From Acholoe squamosa (lineage: Eukaryota; Annelida; Polychaeta; Phyllodocida; Polynoidae), in the NCBI GenBank assembly GCA_949317995.1, contig OX439045.1, forward strand, positions 39,451,693 through 39,515,692: a stretch of DNA of 64,000 nt, read 5' to 3'. The position numbers and the translations under genes were made by a program. This document shows positions 41,300-53,869 of the stretch, piece by piece. Every line of letters starts with the position of its first letter. Position 1 is the stretch's first letter. A model generated the notes under the pieces. It was not told the origin of the DNA and searched no databases. It saw only the letters and a list, made by a program, of their open reading frames with translations.

Positions 41300-42148
41300 C
41301 TAATTGCCAAGTCTACATTGTCGCTTTTGCTTATATCCAGAACCTAGGCCGTCTTAGCACACAGAGAAACAAGGTCTTGGAAAAAAAGGTTTTGGTGAGG
41401 ACCACTGACCTGGTGACCCTATAGTAAGTGAGTATAGTGGAAGTGAGGTAATTGCCAACTATCTTGGGTATAGTGTCTTATATACAGGTTAACAATAACA
41501 CCTTTATGTATGTGCAGTTGGCATGACATAATAACAGCAAACAATATGGCCATCAGTCTCCCTCCAGGGAGGTATATACCCACTAGTTATGAACTTAAGG
41601 CCATTCTATTGTTGGTGTTTGCCACAAAATTTGCCACACTTGTAGTTATAATCAAGGTTGGTGGCAGTTACAGTGGAGAACACTATCAGTTATAAATAAT
41701 ACTAGGTATAGAACATGATGCATAACGAATGGTTTGATTTTACTTAATGGATCCATCAGCATCACCATGCTTGTACTGTACTGAGTTATATTATAATAAA
41801 GGTAGAATCACAAACCAAAACCGATATAATGCCCCATCTATCATAAGATCGCCCCATTATAGAGACACTATCATACATCTGCTCTCCCATAGAGTTGATT
41901 ATAAAATTATCCTTTTCTTGATATTGCTCTCCCAGAGTCTTGAAGAGACAGGGTCGTTCAGCATTCACCTCTGTTCTACTTAGATTATTGATATTAAGTA
42001 AAACCACTCCTCACTCTTTATCCAAGTACACATTTAACTGCCTAATTACATGAATCATAGTTATACTACCATAATGTGCATATTTGCAGTAGGGTGCCTG
42101 TTCCTAGCTTGTTGTGAACCACGACATGGCCAAAGTTAGAACCTTAAG
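41300..42148. other. Upstream flank of the host gene
   Basis: AT-rich DNA without a recognisable gene or element; probably promoter-proximal region of the minus-strand gene. Confidence 0.4.
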
Positions 42149-42395
42149 GTCGAATCCCACATGGCGATTTAGGGCTCAAATATCTCTGTGATTTTGTCCC
42201 TTGCGATTTTGGGGTCTTCCTGGGCTCTTAGATTGCAAGGATTATTCAACTCATACCGAATCCAACAGTGAATTGAGACCAATTAAGCAGTTATCCTTGC
42301 GATAAAGGGGCTCAGGTAGGCCCCAAGAGTGCAAGTGACAAAATCGCAGAGAATTTTGAGCCGTAAATTGCCATGTGGGATTCGACCTTTTAGGA
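42149..42395. mobile_element. MITE copy 1, GGTCGAATCCCACA family
   Basis: Inverted arms of about 100 bases: AGGTCGAATCCCACATGGC, GCTCAAAATTCTCTGCGATTT-like bases, and ATCCTTGCGAT at the centre. About 245 bp. Related by its ends to the element at 46480. Confidence 0.68.
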
Positions 42396-42711
42396 TTGGC
42401 TAGCGCCGCACAGAATATGATAATGCTTTTCGGATTGTAAATCAAACCATATTTGCTTTGTAATATGATCTCTGTCGTTCACATAAAAGGGCTGTCCTGT
42501 GGTTATGAGTACAGCCCTTGGGCTGCTTTGTTGGGAGAGACCTCTGTGTGTAGGTGGAACCCATTGTGGGGTGTGTGCTGGTTGTGTACACTATGGCAGA
42601 CAATGACTTTATAAATGCCCAAACGTATTCATCACAAACCAAGCATCCACCCTAACATCTTTGTATGTAGATGACAAGCCTCACGACTGTATTGTAGGGC
42701 TACTGATATAA

Positions 42712-42712
<1 letters not shown>

Positions 42713-42796
<84 letters not shown>
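42713..42796. repeat. (TA)n microsatellite
   Basis: About 42 uninterrupted TA dinucleotides. Tyr-Ile open frames here are artefacts of the repeat. Confidence 0.97.
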
Positions 42797-42798
<2 letters not shown>

Positions 42799-45700
42799 AC
42801 ACAAGTTTGTTATGTGTGGAGCATGAATACACAAAGTGAGTGGAGGAGGTGCTTTTATGCTGATAATATTATGAATAGATCTGATGGACATGTACATCGT
42901 CCTAGTAAATTATACCAGATTCATTAAGCCTTTGCTGACACATCACATCTTTAAATATCTTACAGATGAGAGGAGAAAACTTTGCAATGGACAAAGCTGG
43001 ATCTGTGTTATACTTTTAATGATATATTAGAAAACATTTCATGATCAAATCTAGAAGTATATCAGTCCTTTGCCCTTTGCCAGGGGCAAGGTATGCTTTT
43101 TCTTCTGGGTAGTCCAGCATACAATAGATGGAGCTCTAATACAATCCTTCTTCATCTAGGTGTATTGGGTATGGTCCTATAGAAGGTAAGTGTTTTAGTA
43201 TATATGATGGAGACACTTTTCCCCAACCACCATCCCCAATCCAGGCACGTTGCTCAAAGCAGATGAGGACAATGTCGGGTTTGTAGCCCACTACTTACAA
43301 GTGTGAATACCCTCATTGGCAGACCAGAGAACACCAGACAGCGTCCTACGTGCTTAGTGAGGCCTTAAAACACCCACTTCTAGAGCACTGTTCACTGGAA
43401 CAAATGGCTGATTTTGGGGGACTAAGAACCCTTTCGAGTATGTCCTTTATGGTAAGAGGGATTCCAGATACAAAGTGCTGGTTTTACATGAAAGGCACCC
43501 TAACACCAGACAGTCTGGGCTATGTACTTCTCCACGAATGCTGGTGGTTCTCTGGACACCTTCGTTAAATATTTATACACCCTTAATACAGTAGTGTGGT
43601 TTTAAGGTTCGTGTCTCATGTCCAATAAAGGTTCCCCATTTTGGATCTTACATTTTTCTATTTTTGAACAAAGCTCTTTCTACTCTTTGAAATGTTATGG
43701 AGGAGGATTGGTGGTGATGTAGGCTACAATCTCCTATAGACTGACACCTGACGGCAGTTTATATACTCTGCCGTCTCTTCCACTATAGTATAACCCCCCG
43801 TCTTTGGCGGTTTGGTGGACTGCTTCCTTCTTTACCCATGGCAACAGTCTGATAATTATGATGGGACATTATTACATAGTTTTACTTTGTCTTCCTTTAT
43901 ACTCTTGTTTTGAGAGGATGATATGAAAAGGAAATTTTCACCAAACCAGAATAACGGGTATGCGCCATGCACATGCATGTTTGGTGGATTTTTGCGTGCA
44001 GACAGCATGTAAAAAGACCCCCGTTGTCTGGTGTGAGGAGAGTATTTATACTCTCTACCGTTTCTGATTATCTGTCTACACATGTATGGTCAATTCACAC
44101 GCTGTTAAAATGAGAATGCCTTTGAGATAGTGTTTTATTCTCATCACAGAATTTAAGAGACGTACCTCATTATAGATCTATAGATGTGCTTTAAAAAGAT
44201 GTGATAATCCTGCCACATATTAACATGAACTGCATTTGTATCATATGGTCAAGTCTCGCAAAGCGGGATCACACAGTGAGGAACCATACATGCCAAATAT
44301 TTTCTTCCTCCATGTGTTCTATTTGGAAAAGGAGCATAAAAGCATTACTGATTCAGAATACTATCAAAGTGAGGTGTTTGCTATGAAAGTTTCAATTGAT
44401 AGCTACAGGACACTTTCAAGATATAGCAACTTTTATTGGGTAAAAATGGCACAGAACCATATGTACCACATGAAACCATACGTGCAGCACATTGTATCAT
44501 TTATCTCATTGTAGTTTTCAAATAAATCAGTTCTGCCTTGTCCATCTGATTCCTTGTTTTATTAGCTGGTTATGACATAAGTATCTGATGATTTATCCAA
44601 AAATTAAATGTATGGGGAATGGAAATATGTGGCACATATGGTTCCTCAATTTGTGACCCTTTCTGACCCAATATGACCCCATATCACGAGACATGACCAT
44701 AATCTGTGACCCATCAAGGGAGAACAGCCCTCCGTGTTTTTTTTTAAATTTCCCATTGGGCCACCAGGGGCATTGGAGGGGCAAGATTATTCTAAAATCA
44801 TTATAAAAATACATTAAGATAATTTTTGATGCAGAATTCAACGGTCTCATTGAGAATGCTCCACTTTGGGTAGAAATGGCCCATATTTGGATAGTAAAAT
44901 GCACATTTTTCATGAGAAATCAACCTATATGTCTGTTCCTGGTTGCCATGGCAACCATTCCAATAATCAAAATTTGTGAAAGTTCTATGCCAATCTTTTT
45001 GGGGATACTCCCCAAAAACCCAAAACTGTAAACAGAAATGCAAAATTCCTTCTTGATCAAAATCTATGATAAAAATTGCCATATTGTTATGATTTTTTAT
45101 GAAAAGGGCTGATTTATTGTGTCTTTAGATATTATAATGGTTTATAATGTATCTAAAGCTTGATTATCGATTTCAGATATGAATGATGACCCATGTTCAA
45201 GGAGGGGTTCTGACATAACTACTAGGAATATCTAAGCCAATGACGGCTCATTTTAAAGATCTTGAGATGAACTTTGTAAATGAATTTCCCTGCAGAGTGG
45301 TGTTTTTGCTTGCCTGGCCTCAATAGAATTTATATTGAGGCTTGCATATCATTGACCTAAATTAATACATGTATGCCCATAAATATTGCTACCATGGTAG
45401 ATTGCAATTAAATGTTATGTCCACCACCCAATGGGCTCATCCAAATTTACATAGAAATCTATATAGAATGTATATGCATCAATCGAGAGTATGTACCTTC
45501 ATTTACAACATATCAAACAATTACTAATTTAAATATAACCCTAACCTGTTTGAACAATATCTTGACCTGCTTGCTGAGAACAGATTTGATTAAAATTTTG
45601 ATGGCTAGTTAAGTGTTAGGGTAGGGATATGACCTATCATATCTTTACCCTAACACTTAATGCATGCACTCCTATTTAGAAAATATGAGCCTCCCTCCCA

Positions 45701-46479
45701 AAAAAGAAGAAGAAAGAAATGAATTTTCATCAGCAGGACAAGGTATACAGCACTTTAAATGATTAACAAAACTAATCATTTGATTGACAAATGCTGTAGA
45801 TTAAGGCGACTGTTCAATTACCCTTAAGACCAGAACACCCTTCCAAAATGGATACGGAGATATAGACATAAACAGAGGCAGAGAGAGACAGGCAGAGAGA
45901 GTCAAAGATGTGATCGAAGGACATGAAAGGGTCATTTGAACCCCGGGGTCAGACACATCTGACCGTCTTCACCTTGGGAGGAGAAATGTGAATTGCCCTC
46001 ACATAAACCCATAATTCAAAATAGCAGTGTATAGTTATACATTTAAAGACATGGATGGCATACTTAACCCGTCTAAAGTTACCCCCATAGAACCCCTTCT
46101 TTGAATAGGCCCCGACTCCATAGCAGTGGCGTCTATTCAGTAATCACCTGGTAGCTACAACTGAGAAATAGAAATAACATATAACATATTCTGACACAGA
46201 TAAATTTTAATTACACTAACGCTCTAACGATCTAAGTTCTGAGAAAATTAATTATAACACAGAACCAAAGACACGAGTGTACCCTTATAATGATTTATGA
46301 AATTGTATATAAAGTATCTATGTTGAGTAGCCTCCTGTTCTATTACACATACGACCTTTCACAAAAATCATGGACTCTCGACGAAGAATTATTATTTGCA
46401 AGGTTGGGCAAACAGGGCATTGAGCTCTAGATATAGGATTGAAACACCGTTTGGGTCATGGAAGACTTGCCAGCACCCA
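42797..46479. other. Intergenic stretch, weak inverted repeat at 44243-44702
   Basis: No gene found. Bases 44243-44305 (GAGGAACCATACATGCC) are inverted at about 44620-44702 (GGCACATATGGTTCCTC), suggesting an old inverted-repeat element with decayed borders. The rest is AT-rich spacer. Confidence 0.4.
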
Positions 46480-46836
46480 ATAGGTCGAATCCCACATGCC
46501 GAAAAATGCTTCAAATATCTCTGCGATTTTGAATTTGTTGTGTTTGTGGGACTTACCCCAAATTCACAAGGGGGTATAACTACAGTAGAGAGCATAGAAC
46601 ACAAGCTATGTTTTGCGAGTTTAGGCCAGAAAATGTATAATGCACAAATATATAAACATGAACCAACGCAAAATATCCCAAAGGGTACATGAGAAAATGC
46701 AATAACATCCTTGTGTTCTGTACACCCTACTGTAGTTATTACCCTTGTGAATTTGGTGTTGGTCCACCAAACGCAACACATTCAAAATTGCAGAGATATT
46801 TGAAGCATTTTTCGCCTTGTGGGATTCGACCTTAAA
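46480..46836. mobile_element. MITE copy 2, GGTCGAATCCCACA family
   Basis: Inverted arms starting AGGTCGAATCCCACATGCC, then AAATATCTCTGCGATTTTGA and, further in, CCAAATTCACAAGGG with their inverses. About 355 bp. Shares about 20 terminal bases and the AAATATCTCTGCGATTTT word with the copy at 42149, but has a different middle. Confidence 0.68.
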
Positions 46837-47730
46837 GGGCCAAGGGTCTCGTGACACCCACCTGGGGTTGAATGGCCAGATTATTGTGGGTTGATAGAGG
46901 TTAGGGTTGTACATGTAGGTGTGATATATGGCAGAATGTACCTGGTATCTCACTACTCCCCCCCCCCACACACACACTGTACTGACATGTAACGGGTATT
47001 TCATGCCAGGACACACACTTGACACCACTCCCAGAGCCATGGTAGTCAACAGACCAGAACCTGGAGGTACATGCCAACTCCTACGGCAGCTGTATAGTTA
47101 CCTCCAGGGGGTATAAGGTACAAGTTCCTTAAGGACCATTGGCCTCATGTCCTCAGAACCATAGGTTCCAATGTTTCAGATCCCCGAATCTGGGGACCTA
47201 ACATCTTTCTGTGACCCGTAATGGCTGTTAGCAACAAGAAGCTACAAGAGAGGAGCTCAAGTCCTATCATTCCCAGGGTCAGCATATCTGAAAGTCTTAG
47301 GACAAATGGAGAGCATACCTTGAGGGGCTTGGCACCTTTTTTTTGCTTTCAGAGTAGGACATAATAATGATCGTAGTCCTCCATGAATTCTCTTTCAGTC
47401 TATAATTTGAGTGGAGGAATGAGGATAATTTGGGAATTATGTACTGTATTGTTATGCCCGAAAGGGTTACTTGTCGAAAATCTAAGAATACAGCCTCACA
47501 ATGTGTACGCTTATTATCCCGGTTTCTCATGCAAAGTAGGTTATTACATAGACTCTATCCTTCCCGGGACTTCAGTTCTGTTCAGAATAAGGAGCCATCA
47601 ACATTATCCCCAGTTTGAACGAACAAAATGATTGATTTGTATGACAATTCTCAATAATTAATTTTAAAATCTGATAAGTGGGTTCTATCTACTATGAGGG
47701 GTAGTCATATCATTCCATCATGAGGTTGTT

Positions 47731-47910
47731 GAGTGAGTGAGTAATAGATGTTTAACGCCATTTCGACAGCTAAGGTCATATTCATGGCAAGAACGACATT
47801 ACACAATTTCACAGAGGAACGTGTCGGTGCCCACGCATATGTGCACCACACACATCCGAGGGGATAGGAAAGAGGAGATATAGACCCTTTTAAGTGGGCT
47901 AGGGAAGCCC
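47731..47910 (-). mobile_element. SINE copy 3
   Basis: 180 bp, same family. Flanked by the exact 13-base duplication TCATGAGGTTGTT (47718-47730 and 47911-47923). It lies in the intergenic stretch upstream of the host gene. Confidence 0.85.
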
Positions 47911-48325
47911 TCATGAGGTTGTTGCTGACCTTGCTGACACAGCATTTCATCCGGGTCACACAGACTCTCAAATAGCACGTGTAAAATTTAGCGGTTTGCA
48001 CCAATGGCAGTGCATTCAAGCAAGATACCTAGTTAACCATGTGACCCCAGGGGATGCCTAGATGTATAATCCTGGAAGGAGATGTGGAGCAGACACTTTA
48101 CTAGTTGTCTGTGACCTATGGTGCAGCTCTCCCACTGCTTCTGTTACATCAGGAGGAAACACGTTAACAGCGGCAGTCCAGTCCAATACCACTCACGCCT
48201 TCATATCCCTACTTCTATTCGTCTGCCACTGTGCCTCTGCTGCAACCTAGCAAACCCCTTTGGAGGAGGCATCAAGACTGACATGTAACTTCTTTTAGCA
48301 CACTCTAATTGTGTCCTAAACCCCA

Positions 48326-48490
48326 TAGTCCACTTGGCACCTGTCGCGCGATTGAGCCATACATTTCCCATATAAATATCTGCGACAGAGGCCTAGTGGA
48401 CTATCGATGTTATATTTTCTTCCACTTCCTTTATACACCCATAGTCCACTAGGCCTCTGTCAGAGGGCAGAGGCCGTGTGGACTATCGAC
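48326..48490. repeat. Two adjacent hairpin repeats (ATAGTCCAC family)
   Basis: First palindrome at about 48328-48408 (ATAGTCCACTTGGCACCTGTC against GACAGAGGCCTAGTGGACTAT), second at about 48428-48490 (ATAGTCCACTAGGCCTCTGTC against GGCAGAGGCCGTGTGGACTAT). They look like two small non-autonomous inverted-repeat elements side by side. Confidence 0.55.
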
Positions 48491-48499
48491 ATAATTGAG

Positions 48500-51400
48500 A
48501 GTAACAATGTCCAGGCACTTCATCGGGATGCCACAAGCGAAGCCAAATCACCTCCCCTGCTGTCAATTAGTTTCAGCAGTAGGCCTATACAGCTGGTATA
48601 TTCAACAGTCATGGGCTATGCTCCATAAAGCTAGGTTTAAAGCAGGCCCCCAACTTTAACTGATTTAGGCTTGAAATTGGCATCAAAATCCAAAATCGGG
48701 CTTAGAAAAAATTGGCTATACAGGAGGAACCACTTAAAGCATGAATATAATGTTATAATCCATTCCAGTTATATAAAGAGAATTGAATCAGACATTGGGA
48801 AAAAAGAGAAAGATTCTTAATTTCATTAGGTGCTAAACGGCGAAATAAGGGAAACTTTACGGGAATGCAGAACAGCCAAAACAAACCCCTGCATTGGTGT
48901 GAATAGATTGGATGTGGCAGAGTTGCAGATCACTGAGCAACAGGAGGAGAATCTTTGTGTGGAGAGTGGCCTTGGTGTAGAGCCTATAGAGCCCTAACAC
49001 GCATGGCCGCACACACCTCACGGAACACCCATCCAATGGCACAACTGTCAAACAGAGCTGAAAGGGGATTATAACCTATAGTAAAAACACAATTACACTT
49101 ATTTAAAGTTCTCTTGGGACGAATGTTAATGGTGACATCTGCTTCATTGCGATTCACTTCACTGCTCCTACTTAGACATCTGAGATCACAAAATTATTTT
49201 GCCATCGATGATAGGCAAATCGGCTCAAACTTAACACCTTTTCATTCAAGTGCTATGCATATCTGGCCTTCCTCTGCATATCACAATGAAAAAATAGAAC
49301 ATCCATGTAATTATCGGGAGTTCAGCACGACAAAAGAGCCGAATCTAAGGTTGAGTTATGACTCACCATAAATTGCTTCACTCAAGCTTGGCGCCACAAT
49401 GCTTATACCTTTGGGAATACAACAAGGGGTAGTCCTCACAATGCTGTCACAATAGAACTGGGGGGGGGGGGGCAGGGCCTATTGATTGTTCCTATTCATC
49501 ACATGCTAGTATTATAAATCTCTCTCTCTCTCACACGTTTTCTCTACGCCCTCTCTCTCTCCATCTCATTCTCTCTATCTTGCTCTCTATTTTTCGATAT
49601 TATTTGTGTTTCATGATAACGGATATCTATCAAAAAGGACATTTTAAAGCTGCCTATGAAAAGTGAAAAATGACAGTGAAAGAACAGGGAGCAAAGGGAC
49701 AGGTGCATCGTAGTGATGTAGCTAGTATTCAGTCCCCACTGGGCTCACGTGGCATTCTTGGCTGATGTGCATGTCCACATGAAATAAGCCTAGAGCTTGG
49801 GCCCACTTTGATAACTTCTTCCACTCCTTGGCAATTAAAAGTTCGCCAACTTACCTGGCTATGCACCTGGGCCTGCTATTTGTCCCAACAAACACTTATC
49901 CCTTATCCTGTTCAAAGTATGTCACAGGTGTGCACTAATATCCTCCAGGGTGGGGAGTTGTATCATCCATGGGTACCAAGGTGCTACTGATACCATCCAG
50001 GGTGGGGTGAAAGCCTCAGGTGTGAGGAGTAGGAGGATCCAGATAAGTACAGGAGGATCCAGTGGTGGGCAGGTGAGAAGAGCCCTCCCCCACCTCCAGC
50101 AATAAGAGATGGGTAGAGGTACTAGGGGTGCTGCTACCAGTGGTGTTGACAGATACTCCTGCAGCACATGGGGAGGTGGTTACACACATGTGGGTGATGC
50201 CTTAAGGTATGCTGTAACACTAAAGATCCTTGGTTAAACACAGGAGGAGATGTCACAATCTAGTAGTATCCACTACATAAGGTTCTCACTCCTGGTGCTG
50301 AGAGATGGGGTTGTCCATGTGGTAGACCTATCTGGGCGAAGAAGGTGACCTGACACGAAAATCCTGGGTCTAAGCAATTGTCCTTCTATCCTGTCATAAA
50401 CATACCACTTATAAGATGCATCCAACTAACAGGCTGAGTATGTACAAGGAGCTTATGTTTATGTGTCAGGGGTCTCACTGAGGTTAGGTATGAACTAGAA
50501 CACACATATACTCCATATCAGTCACATTGCCTCCACTCCTCTCCATGTCCCCAGGTAGCTCCCACGTCCTCCAGGTGGTATGGAGCCAGGTAGGGCAGGC
50601 AGGCAGACCTCGTCCTCCAGCTGCCAGTCAGGTCATTCCTTGCCCCTGGGTCTTAGAGCCTTACAGGTAGGCTGATTGGAGGCATGTATTCTAACAGCCT
50701 CAAGGTAGTGTTTGTGTGTAGGCCCAAGCACCAAGTGGCCCAGACTTTAGCCAGCAGCCAGCAAACTGGTCTGACACAGTCCTGAACCACAGTGGTCTAT
50801 CTACCACAGGTATATATTGCATGGAGTGGTTAAGGCAGGTGTGGGGTAGGCTATAAAGAGGGATGGGCTTCACCACCAATACTGGCCTACCACTCCAGAC
50901 AAGGGGTTTCTGTCATGGTAAAAGCCAGACATTTACCCTCTGTAGGGTCACACAAACCCCTGTCTACCTGTCAGCAGTCACCCCATACCATGTGTATGCA
51001 TGTGGTGGGGAAGACATACACCGGCGTTGTTTATGATTCCCATTCATCCACCTTACCCTCGCCTATCAGGTGACACGGTCCTGAGAGGTACCTTTTCTTT
51101 GTTTTTGTTCCTGTTTTTGGTTGTTCCTGCGGGGTTCTCCCCCTATACCCCTGGCGCCCAAGTTGCAGGGTACTGGGCATGTTTGACGGCCTCACTGTGT
51201 GTTTGCACGGACGTGCGGCGTACAGCAGCAGTCGGATCCCTCCTCAACATGTGCCAAAGGCAATTGGATCCCGACCTAGTTTTGCCCAAAGACCATCGAG
51301 TTATCATTATGTTATTAAACTGAATTAAAGACACCTGCCACCTATTAAAAGAGAACAACATCCAAAGTCCTGTTCATGTATTACACGTTTCACTGCAAAA

Positions 51401-53660
51401 ACATGGCCTTAAAATCACGTATGAGTCTACTTTTCTTTATCATTTACTGAAAATAGAGTGGATAGATTAATGATAAAAACCGACCAAGGCTGTTCTTTAA
51501 AATCAACGGCAGAGTATATGAGACTTTGGGCAAGACTATATAGTATTAGATGTTGTTTGATCAGGCTGACTGGTAGCACTGGTAAGGCACCAAATGGACA
51601 TTAGGTTTTGTGTCAAGTTGTCCCCAGGGCCTCAACTCACATATTAGAAGCCCATATTCTACACTGGTGTTTTAATCTAATACCTAGGGGCATAACGCAT
51701 GCTCTATACACTCTTAACTAATGTGTAGGGCTTGACATAGTTCTACGGATAAAGAAGACATTTTTACGGGACTAATTGGCATTCCTAATGTATGTAACGA
51801 GACTGCTTATTCCAGTTTCTTCTACTTGTGCTAATAGGATGGCATATGTATGGTGCATTTAATGTATCCATGGGGGCACTGCCAAGATGTTCCCAAATGA
51901 AGGGAAAATAGATTTTGTCGGCCTAGTATAAAAAATAAAGTTCATTATTTTATTTGAACAGAAAGTGCTCTTGCACAAGAAGCATAATGTGCACCACTGG
52001 TTTAATGGTACGTTATTGCTGTTTAATCACTAAGTAAACTATTTACCTATAGATAAATACAACTTTAATTTGTGATAATTTGGAGTGCCTGGGCATACAC
52101 GTGATTGCTCCAGGCATTTACACTCTAATACATAATTATCATCAGTATGAAATTAGAATGCCCTTAGTACTGATCCCACTGGGAGGTAATACAGGCAAGG
52201 ATAATAACAATAATAATCAGTGCATATTGGACACGCATGGCAGAAATTCCTTTGGAAGGTTGGACCCTTTATAAAGGGGTGCCCTGTGCTCTCATACCTT
52301 AGATAAGAGGTTACTTACAGGTTGGGAGGTTTGTGATTATTCTAGTGATGGTTGGGTGAGGAGGTGTGCTTTGTAAGGGACAGGATCAGGGAGAGGGGGC
52401 AGGGGTGTGGGGGTGAATGGTGGACAAAGGATAGGTCACTTAGTCTCCTCATCACGTCTACCCACCTCCCCCTCATCCAGACCATTAATACCCCAGTCAG
52501 CCCTATCTCTGCGTGGTCTTTAGATAAACCTTGTACACTGCCTCCACAGCTAAAAATGAGTTTCTTAGAATTTCTTGTAACTATCATGGCGGACAGAACA
52601 ACTAATTATGTGATTCGTTTTGACAGTAATTATCTTTTTACCCACCACACAAAATAGTCTAGACATTTTCCTGTTATTTTCTTCCTTGTATAAGGGGCAG
52701 GGATAAATGGGTGATGGCTTGCGTCTGGAGTTTAGACGCACTCTGCATTCTGAGCAGGTTTCTGTGTAGTAGTATAGTAAGCTAACTCTGGGTCTGAAGA
52801 TTGCCATTTGATATTTTCTCTTTGTATGTACTGGAGTACCTGGTACCTACAAAATTAAACTAGAGACCTGTATGGAATAGCCGAGTGTGTCATTGGATAA
52901 ACCATAGTGCTGAGGGCCTCTCTGTTTTGGATCTGCTCATGTGGAATAAACACTTGAACATAATCAAACTATACATTAACTCTGCATGTATACCTACCTC
53001 TGGATACAATTTAAAAATACAATGCTACTCTCCTACATAGTGTAGACAGGAGAAAGGGGATTCTTTTACTATAAGGTTGGAGTAGAAGTTGTTACATGTT
53101 GTTTAGTAAAATGTTTATCCCATCAAAACTCCAAACACAAAGTTAGGGTGAAAAGGACAGATATGGAGAATACCCATGTTAACTTAGTAACCCTGTACCC
53201 CAACCCTAGTGTACGTTCAGAGTGTATGCAAAGAGAATTCCTCTTTTTCCACATGTACCCACGTTTATCTCTTTAAGGGTTGCATGATACCTCAAGGCTA
53301 CTGGCCATTTGTGGTCATGATGCACCAAGGCAGTGCTGGATGGTTTCCTTACCAACACTTCATCATGAATTATCACTTTGAAGATTTGATGTAATAAATA
53401 AATGCAGGACTGGTCAGTAGACTCACCAGGGCTGCATTCATGCATCATATCGAGCATTGGATATTGAAGCACTCTGCTATCACTAAGACATATATACAGT
53501 CACCGAGGTTAAGGGTTTGGTAGTGAATGGGGGAGCAGAAAGGGATTATGTCTGCAGGATTTACTCAGCCTACATCTCCTGTTCAGGGTCAGGTGAGCTG
53601 GGCCAGAGGGCAGATTGGGGAGGTGAGATGCAATGTAGGGTGTAAATCTACAGGTCCAGG
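48500..53660. other. Intergenic stretch, no gene recognised
   Basis: Contains a G run at 49457, a CT-rich block at 49518-49575 and G/C-richer DNA around 50000-51300. An open frame at 51000-51323 has a hydrophobic FSLFLFLFLVVPAGF segment but no family resemblance and no splice context, so I do not call it a gene. Confidence 0.4.
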
Positions 53661-53668
53661 AAACTGGA

Positions 53669-53864
53669 TACGATAGTGGCCCGTTTAAGCGCCGGGATCT
53701 CAAATAAGCGCCGGTCTCGAATAAGCGCCGGGGGCACAGGGGTATTGAAACCAATCTTAAGCATTGAAAACAGTATTCAAATAAGCACCTGTCTCAAATA
53801 AGGGCCGGGGTAGAGAGGTATTGAAATTAATGAGCGCCCGGGCGCTTAAACGGGCCATTACGGA
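53669..53864. mobile_element. MITE with GGCCCGTTTAAGCGCC ends
   Basis: Left end GTGGCCCGTTTAAGCGCCGG and right end the inverse of AATGGCCCGTTTAAGCGCC. AATAAGCGCCGG-type words recur inside. About 195 bp, no coding capacity. Confidence 0.68.
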
Positions 53865-53869
53865 CCCCA

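Noticed and set aside
42632-42897. Tyr-Ile repeat open frames
   Set aside because: Translation of a (TA)n microsatellite.
51000-51323. 107-residue frame with a hydrophobic segment
   Set aside because: No recognisable family, no promoter or splice context, and composition like the surrounding spacer.
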